Source: Nocardiopsis sp. NRRL B-16309
GTDB lineage: Bacteria > Actinomycetota > Actinomycetes > Streptosporangiales > Streptosporangiaceae
Length of the DNA: 64,000 nt
Direction of reading: 5' to 3'
NCBI RefSeq assembly: GCF_001279585.1
Contig: NZ_LGEC01000059.1
Location: forward strand, 1-64,000
The translations under genes and the position numbers were made by a program. Numbering within the stretch: the first letter of the stretch is position 1; each line of letters opens with the position of its first letter. Shown here in pieces: positions 9,243 through 18,044 of the stretch. The notes below the pieces were generated by a model. The model searched no databases, had not been told where the DNA came from, and saw only the letters and a list, made by a program, of their open reading frames with translations.

Positions 9243-9325
9243 AGGGCGTGTTCCGCGGACACTCACCCCGCTGCGCGGCGCCCCAGCGGCACTCTCGCCG
9301 CGTTCCCATCAGTCGACGGGGGAAC
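9243..9325. repeat. Dispersed repeat, copy A
   Basis: About 80 bp beginning AGGGCGTGTTCCGCGGACA closely match 21403-21487 (copy B), including the shared cores GTTCCGCGGACAC and GCTGCGCGGCGCC and a shared CGTTCCCATC-like end. Copy A overlaps the last codons of metE. No terminal inverted repeats or coding capacity were seen. Confidence 0.6.
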
Positions 9326-11603
9326 CGGACGCGAGGTCGGCGCGGACGCGGCGCGCGGCCTCGACCATGTTGCGCAGGGCCTGCTCCACTTCGGCGTAGC
9401 GGCGGGTCTTGAGCCCGCAGTCGGGGTTGACCCACAGCTTGTCCGCGTCGATGTGGGCGACCGCCAGACGCAGCGACTCCTCGATCTCCTCCACCGTGGG
9501 CACGCGTGGGGAGTGGATGTCGTACACGCCCGGACCGATCCCCCGGCGGTAGCCGCGACGGCCCAGGTCGGCCACCAGCTCCATGCGCGAACGAGCGGCC
9601 TCGACACTGGTGACGTCGGCGTCGAGCGCCTCGATGCCGTCGACGATCAGGCCGAACTCCGAGTAGCACATGTGCGTGTGGACGGTCGTGGTCGGGGCGA
9701 CACCGGAGGTCGCCAGGCGGAACGAGCCCACCGCCCAGTCGAGGTAGTCCTGGCGCCGCTCCCTGCGCAGCGGCAGCAGTTCGCGCAGGGCGGCCTCATC
9801 CACCTGGATGTGCCGGATCCCGGCGCGCTCCAGGTCGGCCACCTCGTCGCGCAGGGCCAGGGCGACCTGGCGTGCGGTCTCGGCCAACGGCTGGTCGGTA
9901 CGGACGAACGACCAGGCCAGCATGGTGACGGGCCCGGTGAGCATGCCCTTGACCGGCTTGTCGGTCCGGCCCTGGGCGTAGGTGATCCACTCGACCGTCA
10001 TCGGCTCGGGGCGCGAGACGTCCCCGTAGAGGATCGGCGGGCGCACGCACCGGGACCCGTAGGACTGCACCCAGCCGAACTCGGTGGTGGCGTAGCCCCG
10101 CAGCTGCTCGGCGAAGTACTGCACCATGTCGTTGCGCTCGGGCTCACCGTGCACGAGGACGTCCAGGCCGATGTCCTCCTGGAGGGCGATGACGCGGTCG
10201 ATCTCCTCGCGCAGGAGCTTGGTGTAGTCCTGGTCGGGCAGCTCCCCCCGCCGGTGGGCGGCGCGGGCGCGGCGCAGGTCGGGGGTCTGGGGGAAGGACC
10301 CGATCGTGGTGGTGGTCAGGGACGTGTCCGTGGGCAGGCCCCGTACCTTGGTGCGCCGCTGCGCCTGTGGCCCGAGTGCGTCCAGGCGTGCGCGCACGCG
10401 GGCGTCGGTGAAGGACGGGGGCCGGGTGGCCGAGGCGTCGTCGACCTCGCCCCCCTCGGAGAGGACACGGGCGAGCAGGGCCGTCTCCGCGGCCTTCTGC
10501 TTGGCGAAGGCCAGCGCGGCGCGCAGTTCGGGCTCCAGGGCCGTCTCCGCCTCCAGGTCGAGGGGCACGTGCAGGAGGGAGCACGAGGTGCTGACGGTGA
10601 GTTCGTCGGTCAGGGCGAGCAGCGTGCCGAGCGTGGCCGCGGCGGCCCGGACGTCGGTGCGCCACACGTTGCGCCCGTCCACGATCCCGGCCACCAGCCG
10701 GGTCGAACCCAGCCCGGAGACCTGCACCAGGTCGTCGACGGCCTCGTCGTCGGTGACCAGGTCCAGCCCCACCGCCTCGACCGGGGACTCCTTGAGCACG
10801 CGCAGCGCCGGGGCGCCGATGGAGCCGAAGTAGGTGGACACCAGCAGGGCGGGGCGCTCGGTGAGCGATCCCAGCCGCTGGTAGACGCGCTCCAGGCGGT
10901 CGGTGGCGGCGCGTCCCTCGTCGGTGGCCAGGATCGGTTCGTCGAGCTGGACCTCGGTGGCCCCGGCCGACCTCAGCTCGGCCAGGAGCAGGGCGTAGGC
11001 GTCCAGCAGCTGGTCGAGCAGGGTGAGCGGGTCCCAGCCCTCGGGTGCGTCGTCGGCGGCCTTGGCCAGCATCAGGAACGTCAGCGGCCCGAGCAGGACC
11101 GGACGGGTGTGGAACCCCGCCGCGGCGGCCTCACGGAACTCGGCGACGGGCTTGTCGCCGACCAGGCGGGGCCGGGTGCGCGGGGAGAGCTCGGGGACGA
11201 GGTAGTGGTAGTTGGTGTCGAACCACTTGGTCATCTCCAGGGGCGGGGCGCCCTGCTCGCCGCGGGCCATCGCGAAGTACCGGCGCAGCTCCTCGTCGCG
11301 GTCGGCCGCGGCGGCCGGGGACGCGAAGCGCGAGGGGACCAGGTCGAACAGGACCGCGGTGTCCAGGACGTGGTCGTACAGGGAGAACGCGTTGGAGGGC
11401 AGGTCGTCGACGCCCGCCGCGCGCAGCTGGGCGAGGACGCCCGAGCGCAGTCCGGAGGCGACGGCGTCGAGCTCGTGGGCGTCGATGGCGCCCTTCCAGT
11501 AGGACTCGCAGGCGCGCTTCAGTTCGCGGCGCGGGCCGATCCTCGGGTAGCCGTGCACGGTCGAGCGCACGGGCGGCCGCGGGGCCTCAGGGGTCGTGGT
11601 CAT
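9309..11603 (-). CDS. metE: Cobalamin-independent methionine synthase
   Basis: This 764-aa protein, the usual MetE length, transfers the methyl group of 5-methyltetrahydropteroyl-triglutamate to homocysteine. The N-terminal folate-binding half begins STVHGYPRIGPRRELK. The C-terminal half carries zinc-ligand signatures including HTHMCYSEF and the terminal VNPDCGLKTR. ATG at 11603 follows GGGAGAGAAG. The ORF stays open upstream, but that part is riboswitch RNA. Expression is expected to fall when cobalamin is available, through the leader at 11762-11998. The 3' end overlaps dispersed repeat copy A. Confidence 0.96.
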   Translation of the reverse strand: MTTTPEAPRPPVRSTVHGYPRIGPRRELKRACESYWKGAIDAHELDAVASGLRSGVLAQLRAAGVDDLPSNAFSLYDHVLDTAVLFDLVPSRFASPAAAADRDEELRRYFAMARGEQGAPPLEMTKWFDTNYHYLVPELSPRTRPRLVGDKPVAEFREAAAAGFHTRPVLLGPLTFLMLAKAADDAPEGWDPLTLLDQLLDAYALLLAELRSAGATEVQLDEPILATDEGRAATDRLERVYQRLGSLTERPALLVSTYFGSIGAPALRVLKESPVEAVGLDLVTDDEAVDDLVQVSGLGSTRLVAGIVDGRNVWRTDVRAAAATLGTLLALTDELTVSTSCSLLHVPLDLEAETALEPELRAALAFAKQKAAETALLARVLSEGGEVDDASATRPPSFTDARVRARLDALGPQAQRRTKVRGLPTDTSLTTTTIGSFPQTPDLRRARAAHRRGELPDQDYTKLLREEIDRVIALQEDIGLDVLVHGEPERNDMVQYFAEQLRGYATTEFGWVQSYGSRCVRPPILYGDVSRPEPMTVEWITYAQGRTDKPVKGMLTGPVTMLAWSFVRTDQPLAETARQVALALRDEVADLERAGIRHIQVDEAALRELLPLRRERRQDYLDWAVGSFRLATSGVAPTTTVHTHMCYSEFGLIVDGIEALDADVTSVEAARSRMELVADLGRRGYRRGIGPGVYDIHSPRVPTVEEIEESLRLAVAHIDADKLWVNPDCGLKTRRYAEVEQALRNMVEAARRVRADLASGSPVD

Positions 11604-11761
11604 GATCTTCTCTCCCTCGTCGAAGGCCGGGTCCGGGCCGCGAGAGGTGGAGAGGGACGCGGGCACGCGTGGGAGCGCGTCGGGGACGCGCACGCCTGCA
11701 CCCGCCCTCGGCCCTCCCTCGGGGCACGGGACCACCGGCGGCACGGGTGCGCCGCCGGGCG

Positions 11762-11998
11762 GAGGCAGGTCTTCGGACTCGTGGGCGCCGCCGGTCGACC
11801 GGCTCACCTACTCGACGCCGCTTCCCAGCCGCCGACCGTTCCGGTCGGAGTACCAGTGCTCATGGCGACTTTCGTTCCCACTCACCGCTGCGGGGCAGTC
11901 CCGGACTCGCACCGGGTTCCCTCTTGCGACACGGTTCACCGCCTTCCGGGCGCGGCCCGGTGCGTTCGTGGACCGTGTACCTTCCACGCCTGCAAGTA
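11762..11998 (-). promoter_or_regulatory. Cobalamin (B12) riboswitch upstream of metE
   Basis: Read on the minus strand, this leader contains the conserved cobalamin-riboswitch elements in order: a GAACCCGGTGCGAGTCCGGG segment, the ACTGCCCCGCAGCGGTGAG B12-box core, GGGAACGAAAG, and the closing GAGTCCGAAGACCTGCC. A -10-like TATACT sits at 11995-12000, so transcription would begin just inside the element. Riboswitch control of metE by B12 is established in actinobacteria. ON/OFF behaviour here is inferred. Confidence 0.93.
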
Positions 11999-12141
11999 TA
12001 GGGAGACCCCCGCTTCGCCCCCGCACCCGGCGCCGAAACCCCGTGCCACGTGCCCGTTTCGGTGCGAACCCGCCTACCGTGGCGGGCGTCACACAACACA
12101 TGAACTAGCGTTGCGCGCGAGAGCACCCCGGCTCCGTGCGA

Positions 12142-12163
12142 ACGTTCGTCTGCAGATGAACGT
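12142..12163. promoter_or_regulatory. 22-bp imperfect palindrome before the first deacetylase
   Basis: acgttcgtctgcagatgaac followed by gt reads as its own complement except at one symmetric pair. It ends 12 bp before the GTG start at 12176, abutting the ribosome-binding site. It could be an operator or a translation-masking hairpin. Confidence 0.4.
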
Positions 12164-12175
12164 GGAGAACCCCTG

Positions 12176-13753
12176 GTGAAGAAGCCGTCCCACCCCACGA
12201 TGGCACCAGATCGCCCCTTGGTCACGGTCGTGATCGCGATGGTGGTCCTGCTGGGACTGGTGCTGCTGGCGACCCGTCCCTCGGGGCCGATGGCGCACCT
12301 CGACTCGGAGACCACCTCCGACGAGTCCGGCGAGGACGCGAGCGCGCGCGAGGTGCCCGCGACCGGCGACCCCGACGAGCTGACGGTGGTGGACCCCGAC
12401 CACGTCGTGGGCCTCGACGAGGCCGAACTCGCCTACGACGGCGACCTGGACGTGGCGGTCCGCTACCCCGTCCTGCCCAACGCCCAACCGCTCACCGACT
12501 TCCTCGACCGCACCCTGGCCGCGAGCGTCGACGCGTTCGACGCCGCCAACCCGGGCGCGGAGTCCTACGAGGCCGAGTGGGAGCTCACCGCGGCCAACGA
12601 CGACCTCGTGGGCGTGCGTGTGACGAGCCTGGAGACCGACTCCGAGGGCACGCGGGAGTGCCACACCACGTACTGGTACGACACCGCGAGCGGGCAGACG
12701 TTCGAGTCGACGCGCCTGTTCGGCGGGCAGGAGGAGCTGGCGGAGGTCAACGGCCTGGTCAAGGAGGGTGTGCCGGACACCGCGTACACCGACACCATCC
12801 ACCCGGTCGCCGCGCTGTACGACTCCGTCGGGTTCAACCCGGACGGCGACCTTGTCGTGGAGTTCGACGCCGGGCAGGTGGCGGCGCCGGACGAGGGCCG
12901 CGTGCACGCGGTCGTCGACCGCGAGGAGACCGGGCCCCTGCTCTCGGATCTGGGCGCGCGCGTACGCGACGCGTCGACCGTCGGGGTGCGGGAGTTCGCG
13001 ATCGCCGGACCGCCCGAGGCGGCCAAGGACGGCCAGGACGACCCGAAGCCGGGGCACCTGTCGCCCGTCGACGAGGAGGTGGACTGCTCCGACCCCGGGA
13101 CCAAGTGCGTGGCGCTGACCTACGACGACGGGCCCGGCGGGGGCACCCCCGCGCTGCTGGACACGCTGGCGGAGTACGACGCGCGCGCCACGTTCTTCGT
13201 CACCGGTGGACCCGTCATGGCGGACCCGCTGACGGTGCGGCGGGCCTACGCCGAGGGACACGAGATCGCCAACCACACCCTCGGGCACCCCGACCTGACG
13301 GGGCTGAGCGAGAGCGGTGTGCGGGCGGAGCTGGCCACCGTGCAGGCGCAGATCTACCGCGAGACCGGCTACACCCCCGACCTCATGCGTCCGCCGTACG
13401 GCGCGACCGACGAGACGGTCGCGTCCGTGACCGCGGACATGGGACTGGCCCAGATCCTGTGGAACATCGACACCAACGACTGGAAGGACCGCGACGCGGC
13501 GGTGGTGAAGGGCCGGGCGCTGAACGGCGCCTCCGACGGCGCCATCATCCTCATGCACGACATCCATCCGACGTCGGTCGCCGCCTCCAGGGGGATCATC
13601 CGCGAACTGGACGCGCGGGGCTACACCATGGTCACCGTGTCCCAACTGCTCGGCGCCACCGAACCGGGCGAGACCTACGTCGACGGCGTCCCCGCGCCGC
13701 CCGAGGACGGCCCCTCCCCCGACGGGGACGACGGACACCACGGCGACGAGTAG
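12176..13753 (+). CDS. PdaC-like polysaccharide deacetylase (NodB domain)
   Basis: A 525-aa membrane-anchored protein. One hydrophobic segment (about residues 14-32) is followed by an extracellular DUF3298/DUF4163-type domain (about 90-260) as in Bacillus PdaC. A NodB carbohydrate esterase 4 domain follows, with motif 1 TYDDGP near 312, metal-binding HTLGH near 366, RPPYG near 404 and LMHDIH near 459. All catalytic and metal residues are present. Removal of N- or O-acetyl groups from cell-wall glycan is inferred. GTG start with GGAG 9 nt upstream. A second, related deacetylase follows after a strong terminator. Confidence 0.9.
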   Translation: MKKPSHPTMAPDRPLVTVVIAMVVLLGLVLLATRPSGPMAHLDSETTSDESGEDASAREVPATGDPDELTVVDPDHVVGLDEAELAYDGDLDVAVRYPVLPNAQPLTDFLDRTLAASVDAFDAANPGAESYEAEWELTAANDDLVGVRVTSLETDSEGTRECHTTYWYDTASGQTFESTRLFGGQEELAEVNGLVKEGVPDTAYTDTIHPVAALYDSVGFNPDGDLVVEFDAGQVAAPDEGRVHAVVDREETGPLLSDLGARVRDASTVGVREFAIAGPPEAAKDGQDDPKPGHLSPVDEEVDCSDPGTKCVALTYDDGPGGGTPALLDTLAEYDARATFFVTGGPVMADPLTVRRAYAEGHEIANHTLGHPDLTGLSESGVRAELATVQAQIYRETGYTPDLMRPPYGATDETVASVTADMGLAQILWNIDTNDWKDRDAAVVKGRALNGASDGAIILMHDIHPTSVAASRGIIRELDARGYTMVTVSQLLGATEPGETYVDGVPAPPEDGPSPDGDDGHHGDE

Positions 13754-13787
13754 GAACAGACGAAAAGGGCGTAAGCGGGGATGACTC

Positions 13788-13827
13788 GCCCAGGTGTCCT
13801 GACCACTTGTGGTCAGGACACCTGGGC
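13788..13827. terminator. Near-perfect 19-bp inverted repeat between the deacetylases
   Basis: Arms 13788-13806 and 13809-13827 are exact reverse complements with almost no loop. It lies 35 bp after the first deacetylase stop and 65 bp before the second start. It most likely terminates the first gene, which makes the pair separately transcribed. Confidence 0.75.
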
Positions 13828-13891
13828 GGCACGCTCCGTGTTCTATGTTGCTGGCAAAGCGAGCGTGGAATCGGTCCGAGGGAGTCCGCAA

Positions 13892-15433
13892 GTGTCAGCG
13901 ACCCGAGTTCCCCAGGTCAGGGCCGGGTACAGCCCGGGGCCAGTCCGGCTGTGGAGGACCGGTGCCGCCCTCGCGGCGGTACTCCTCCCGGCGGCCGCCT
14001 GCGCCACGATCACCGGGGGCGCCGGCGAACCCGAGGACATCACGGTCCTGGTCGATCCGGCCGACGCTGCCGAGGCGGCGGTGGACGAGTGGACCGGCGC
14101 GGCCGGTGACTTCGAGGACCATCCCCACCGGCCGGAGGGCGTGGAGCTCAGTGTCGCCCACCCGGCGTTCGCGGGGGCGGCGGAACGGTTCTCCACGGAC
14201 CTGGCCGCGCAGGTCGACCGGGACGTCCAGGACTTCCGCGGGGCCAGCCGGGACCCGGTGAGCCTGGACATCGACTGGGAGGTGGTCGCCGCCGGTGACG
14301 ACGTCCTGGGTGTGCGCCTGATCCGGACCGAGACGGACCTGCACGGCACGCGCCAGGCGTACGGGACCTACTGGTACGACGCGCGGAGCGGTCTGACCCG
14401 CTACGCCACCGAACTCGTCCGCGACCAGACGGCACTGGAGGAGCTGAACGGTCTGGTGGCCGCGGATCTGGCCGACGACCCGGCCGTCGGTGGCGAGGTG
14501 CTGTACCCGGTGCTGGCGACCTACGACTCGATGGGGTTCAACTCCGACGGCGACCTGGTCGTGGAGTTCGACGACGGCCACCTGTCACCGCCCCGGGAGG
14601 GGCACCCGCCCGACCCCGAACCGGGCCGGATCACCGCCGTCCTGGAGTCCGAGGAGGTGGCCCCGCTCCTGTCCGACCTGGGTGAGCGGGCCCGGACGGC
14701 GTCGCTGGCGGAGGAGCCGGACCTCGACATGCCCGAGCCGAGCGTCGAGGACGAGGAGCGCCCTGACGTCCCCGGTGAGATCACGGCGGGCAACGGCGTG
14801 GACTGCGCCGCCGAGGACGCCAAGTGCATCGCGCTGACCTTCGACGACGGGCCGGCCGAGACCACACCCCACCTGCTCGACACCCTGGCGGAGGAGGACG
14901 TGCCGGCGACGTTCTTCCTCAACGGGAACCCGGCGCTGACCTCCCCCAACGTGGTGCGCCGCGCCTACGCCGAGGGGCACGAGGTCGCCAACCACAACGA
15001 CCTGCACGAGCACCTGCCCGAGTACGAGGCCGACCGGCTGACCGCGGAGATGGCGGTGGTGAGCGCGATCGTGCGGCGCAACACCGGGTACACCGTGGAC
15101 CTGTTCCGGCCGCCGTTCGGCGCGAGTTCGCCCGAGGTCCTGGCGGAGATCGGCGACCAGGGCATGGCCGAGGTCCTGTGGAGCTCGGACAGCGAGGACT
15201 GGAAGGAGATCGACCGCGACGAGATCGTGGAGCAGGTGCTGAAGCAGGCCGAACCTGGCGGAGTGGTCCTGCTGCACGACACGCTCCCGGCGACCCTGGC
15301 GGCCGTTCCGGAGATCGTCGAGCGGCTGCGCGAGGACGGCTACGAGTTCGCGACGGTCAGCGAGACCCTGGTCGACCCCGAGATCGGCGAGTCCTACCCC
15401 GACGGCGAGAACGTCCCCGAGATCGACGGTTGA
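13892..15433 (+). CDS. PdaC-like polysaccharide deacetylase lipoprotein
   Basis: About 513 aa. GTG at 13892 is chosen because GAGGGAG lies 8 nt upstream. The longer reading from 13781 would run through the terminator hairpin. An N-terminal signal ends in PAAAC, a non-canonical lipobox. A DUF3298-like domain follows, then a NodB domain with TFDDGP (near 316), HNDLH (near 366), RPPFG and LLHDT. It parallels the preceding gene in domain order and in phrases such as YDSMGFN and FDDGH, so the two look like a tandem duplication. Cell-wall deacetylation is inferred. Confidence 0.88.
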   Translation: MSATRVPQVRAGYSPGPVRLWRTGAALAAVLLPAAACATITGGAGEPEDITVLVDPADAAEAAVDEWTGAAGDFEDHPHRPEGVELSVAHPAFAGAAERFSTDLAAQVDRDVQDFRGASRDPVSLDIDWEVVAAGDDVLGVRLIRTETDLHGTRQAYGTYWYDARSGLTRYATELVRDQTALEELNGLVAADLADDPAVGGEVLYPVLATYDSMGFNSDGDLVVEFDDGHLSPPREGHPPDPEPGRITAVLESEEVAPLLSDLGERARTASLAEEPDLDMPEPSVEDEERPDVPGEITAGNGVDCAAEDAKCIALTFDDGPAETTPHLLDTLAEEDVPATFFLNGNPALTSPNVVRRAYAEGHEVANHNDLHEHLPEYEADRLTAEMAVVSAIVRRNTGYTVDLFRPPFGASSPEVLAEIGDQGMAEVLWSSDSEDWKEIDRDEIVEQVLKQAEPGGVVLLHDTLPATLAAVPEIVERLREDGYEFATVSETLVDPEIGESYPDGENVPEIDG

Positions 15434-15670
15434 GTGTCCCCCCGCCGGGGACACCGCCGTAGCGCGCACGCCCCCCCGGGCCAGCGCGAGGCGCCCGGGG
15501 ACCCCGAGTTCAAGTGCGCCCGAAGGGCTCGAACCCGAGGTGCTTGGGGCGCCTGGCGCACGGGAGGCGCCTGGAGCCGCAGGGGCATCTGAAAGGTACC
15601 CGGGGCCCCTGGACCACCTTCCCCCCGACGGGGCCGGGTGCGGCGACCAGCGACGCACGACGGCGCACGA

Positions 15671-15702
15671 CGGCGCCCCACGGACGGTTCCGTGGGGCGC
15701 CG
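15671..15702. terminator. Hairpin downstream of pyrD
   Basis: Perfect 13-bp arms (15671-15683, 15690-15702) with a 6-nt loop lie 36 bp beyond the pyrD stop. The remainder of the 304-bp gap from 15434 shows no gene. Confidence 0.65.
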
Positions 15703-15737
15703 ATCGATGACGGCCGGTCAGGACCGGCTGCGCGGGG

Positions 15738-16880
15738 TCAGGCGGTCCTGGCCTCGGCCTCCTTGGCCAGGGTCAGCGCGGGAACCGGGGCGTCCACTCC
15801 CACGGCCTCGCCGACGGAGGCGTACCCGGCGGCGCGGACCAGCCGGGCCAGGCCCCGGTGGATCCGGCGCGGCCAGAACGGACCGCCGTAGATCAGCCCC
15901 GTGTAGCCCTGCACCAGGGTCGCCCCGGAGCGGATCCGCTCCCAGGCGTCCTCTGGCGTCTCGATGCCGCCGACCGCGACCAGCGTGACCTGGCCGCCCA
16001 CACGGGCGCGCAGGCGGCGCAGCACCTCCAGCGACCGCTGCTTGAGCGGAGCGCCGGACAGGCCGCCCGCACCGGCGGCCTCCACCTCCTCGGCGGAGGC
16101 CGACAGCCCTTCGCGGGAGATGGTGGTGTTGGTGGCGATGATGCCGTCCAGCCCCTCGGCCAGGGCCAGGTCGGCGACCGCGTCGATGTCCTCGTCGGCC
16201 AGGTCCGGAGCGATCTTGACCAGCAGCGGCAGCGACGCGTGCCCGGACTCGGCCAGTGCCTCCCGCACCGCGGCCAGCAGCGGGCGCAACTGCTCCACGC
16301 CCTGCAGGTTGCGCAGGCCCGGAGTGTTGGGCGAGCTGACGTTGACCACCATGTAGTCGGCGTAGGGCGCCAGACGGCGGGCGCTGGTGGCGTAGTCGGC
16401 GGGGGCCTCGGCCTCGGGCGTCACCTTGGTCTTGCCGATGTTGACGCCGAGCACCGGACGGCGGCGGCCGCGCTGGTGGTGCAGGCGCTCGGCGACCAGG
16501 GCGGAGCCCTCGTTGTTGAAGCCCATCCGGTTGATGATCGCCCGGTCCTGGACCAGGCGGAACAGCCGGGGCCTGGGGTTGCCCGGCTGCGGCTGGGCGG
16601 TGACGGTGCCGATCTCCACGAACCCGAAGCCGAGCGCGGCCAGGCCGTCGGGGCTCTCCGCGTTCTTGTCGAAGCCCGCCGCGAGTCCGAGCGGTCCGGG
16701 GAACTCCTGTCCCAGGGCGCGCACCGTCAGCTCCGGCTCGCGCGGTCCCAGGACCCCGCCCATGGCGGCGGCCACACCGGGTACGGCCGCCGCGCCGCGC
16801 AGGGCCGCGAAGCCCAGCTTGTGCGCCTTCTCAGCGTCCAGGTGGCGCAGCGCCGAGCGGAAGAGAATCTGGTAGAACAA
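15738..16880 (-). CDS. pyrD: Dihydroorotate dehydrogenase (quinone), class 2
   Basis: This 380-aa class-2 PyrD oxidises dihydroorotate to orotate at the membrane with quinone as acceptor (pyrimidine synthesis). The N-terminal membrane-associated helix begins FYQILFRSALRHLDAEKAH. FMN and substrate signatures include LAAGFDKNAE, FNNEGS, NVSSPNTPGLR and GGIETPEDAWERI. The start is a rare TTG at 16880, only 3 bp after the PAC2 stop. It gives the normal family N-terminus, and no better codon is available. Coupling to the upstream gene probably compensates for the weak start. Confidence 0.95.
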   Translation of the reverse strand: MFYQILFRSALRHLDAEKAHKLGFAALRGAAAVPGVAAAMGGVLGPREPELTVRALGQEFPGPLGLAAGFDKNAESPDGLAALGFGFVEIGTVTAQPQPGNPRPRLFRLVQDRAIINRMGFNNEGSALVAERLHHQRGRRRPVLGVNIGKTKVTPEAEAPADYATSARRLAPYADYMVVNVSSPNTPGLRNLQGVEQLRPLLAAVREALAESGHASLPLLVKIAPDLADEDIDAVADLALAEGLDGIIATNTTISREGLSASAEEVEAAGAGGLSGAPLKQRSLEVLRRLRARVGGQVTLVAVGGIETPEDAWERIRSGATLVQGYTGLIYGGPFWPRRIHRGLARLVRAAGYASVGEAVGVDAPVPALTLAKEAEARTA

Positions 16881-16883
16881 CGG

Positions 16884-17957
16884 CTATCCGTTTCCGTCGC
16901 CCTCGCGCTCGGCGAGGTAGCGTTCGAGTTCCGCGCCGAGTTCGTCGGCGGTGGGCAGACCGGCCTCCTCCTCGGCCAACGGGAGCGTGGTGCGCTCCTC
17001 GGGGTCGGTCCGTGAGGACATGATGTCGTCGTACTGCCGCTCCAGGTTGGCCACGACACGCTGGACCTCCTCGGAGGCCGCCACCTGCTCGGCGATGTCG
17101 ACGTCCGTGGCCCCCGCGACGTCCTCCAGCCCCTGGCTGGGCAGGGCCAGCCCGGTCGCTCCGGCCACGAACTCCACCGCGGCGATGGCCGCCCTGGGAT
17201 ACGGGGACTGGGCGAGGTAGCTGGGCACGTGCACGGCGTAGCCGATGAAGTCGTGGCCGCGCTCCCCCAGGCGGTACTCCAGCAGCGACACCGCGCTGCC
17301 CGGCACCTCGACACGACCGATCCACGGTGTGTGGCCGGCCACCAGCTCGGGCCGGGTGGAGTGCGGGGTCACGGTCACCGGCCGGGTGTGCGGCACGGCC
17401 ATCGGGATGCCGTGGACGCTGAGCGTGAGAGTGATGGAGAAGTGCTCGACGAGCTCGGCGACGGCGGCGACGAAGCCCTCCCACTCACGGTCCGGCTCCG
17501 GCCCGTGCAGGATCAGGAAGGGGACGTCGTCCTGGTCGAACATGCGGTAGAGGGCGAGCTTGGGAGCGTCGTAGTCGGTCCAGACGTTCTCCACGAAGGT
17601 CATCGTCGGGCGCCGGGAGCGGTAGTCCACGAGGCGGTCGGTGTCGAAGGTCGCGATCTCCTCCGCGGTCGACCGGTCGAACAGCTCCGAGGCCATCTGG
17701 CGCCCGGTGTGTCCGGCGTCGACGAAGCCGTCCAGACAGACCAGCATCGCCAGACCGGCGACGTCGTCGAATCCGGGATGGAGTTGGTACAGATCTGCGG
17801 GGTCACGCACCGGGTTCTCGTCTCCAAAACTGGTCGGGATCGCAGGGACCGCGACGTCCGCACCGCGGCTGGGCCGCCGCGGCACGCGTGTCGGCGCGGG
17901 TCTGTCCGGGTCGCCCCGGGACCGCCGCGCCTGGACCGCTGTGCCCTGCTTGTCCAC
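16884..17957 (-). CDS. PAC2-family protein
   Basis: A 357-aa protein of the PAC2 (proteasome-assembling chaperone 2-like) family, seen in actinobacteria that carry proteasomes. Recognisable blocks are LVCLDGFVDAG, TWTDYDAPKLALY-type spacing, LHGPEPDREWEGF and the ending with PTADELGAELERYL. The first 50 residues are poorly conserved and the start (GTG, 17957) is uncertain. It is transcribed with pyrD, 3 bp apart. Its molecular role in bacteria is not established. Confidence 0.82.
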   Translation of the reverse strand: MDKQGTAVQARRSRGDPDRPAPTRVPRRPSRGADVAVPAIPTSFGDENPVRDPADLYQLHPGFDDVAGLAMLVCLDGFVDAGHTGRQMASELFDRSTAEEIATFDTDRLVDYRSRRPTMTFVENVWTDYDAPKLALYRMFDQDDVPFLILHGPEPDREWEGFVAAVAELVEHFSITLTLSVHGIPMAVPHTRPVTVTPHSTRPELVAGHTPWIGRVEVPGSAVSLLEYRLGERGHDFIGYAVHVPSYLAQSPYPRAAIAAVEFVAGATGLALPSQGLEDVAGATDVDIAEQVAASEEVQRVVANLERQYDDIMSSRTDPEERTTLPLAEEEAGLPTADELGAELERYLAEREGDGNG

Positions 17958-18044
17958 AATACCGACCCCCCAGCGGTGGCCGCGGGCCGTGGGGCGACCG
18001 TCTCACCCCGCGGTGAGCGCGCTCACAGCACCCCCGTCGCGGGC

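Noticed and set aside
9453..12179. 900-codon plus-strand ORF antisense to metE and the riboswitch
   Set aside because: It is a shadow of metE with Val/Gly/Gln-rich composition and no start signal.
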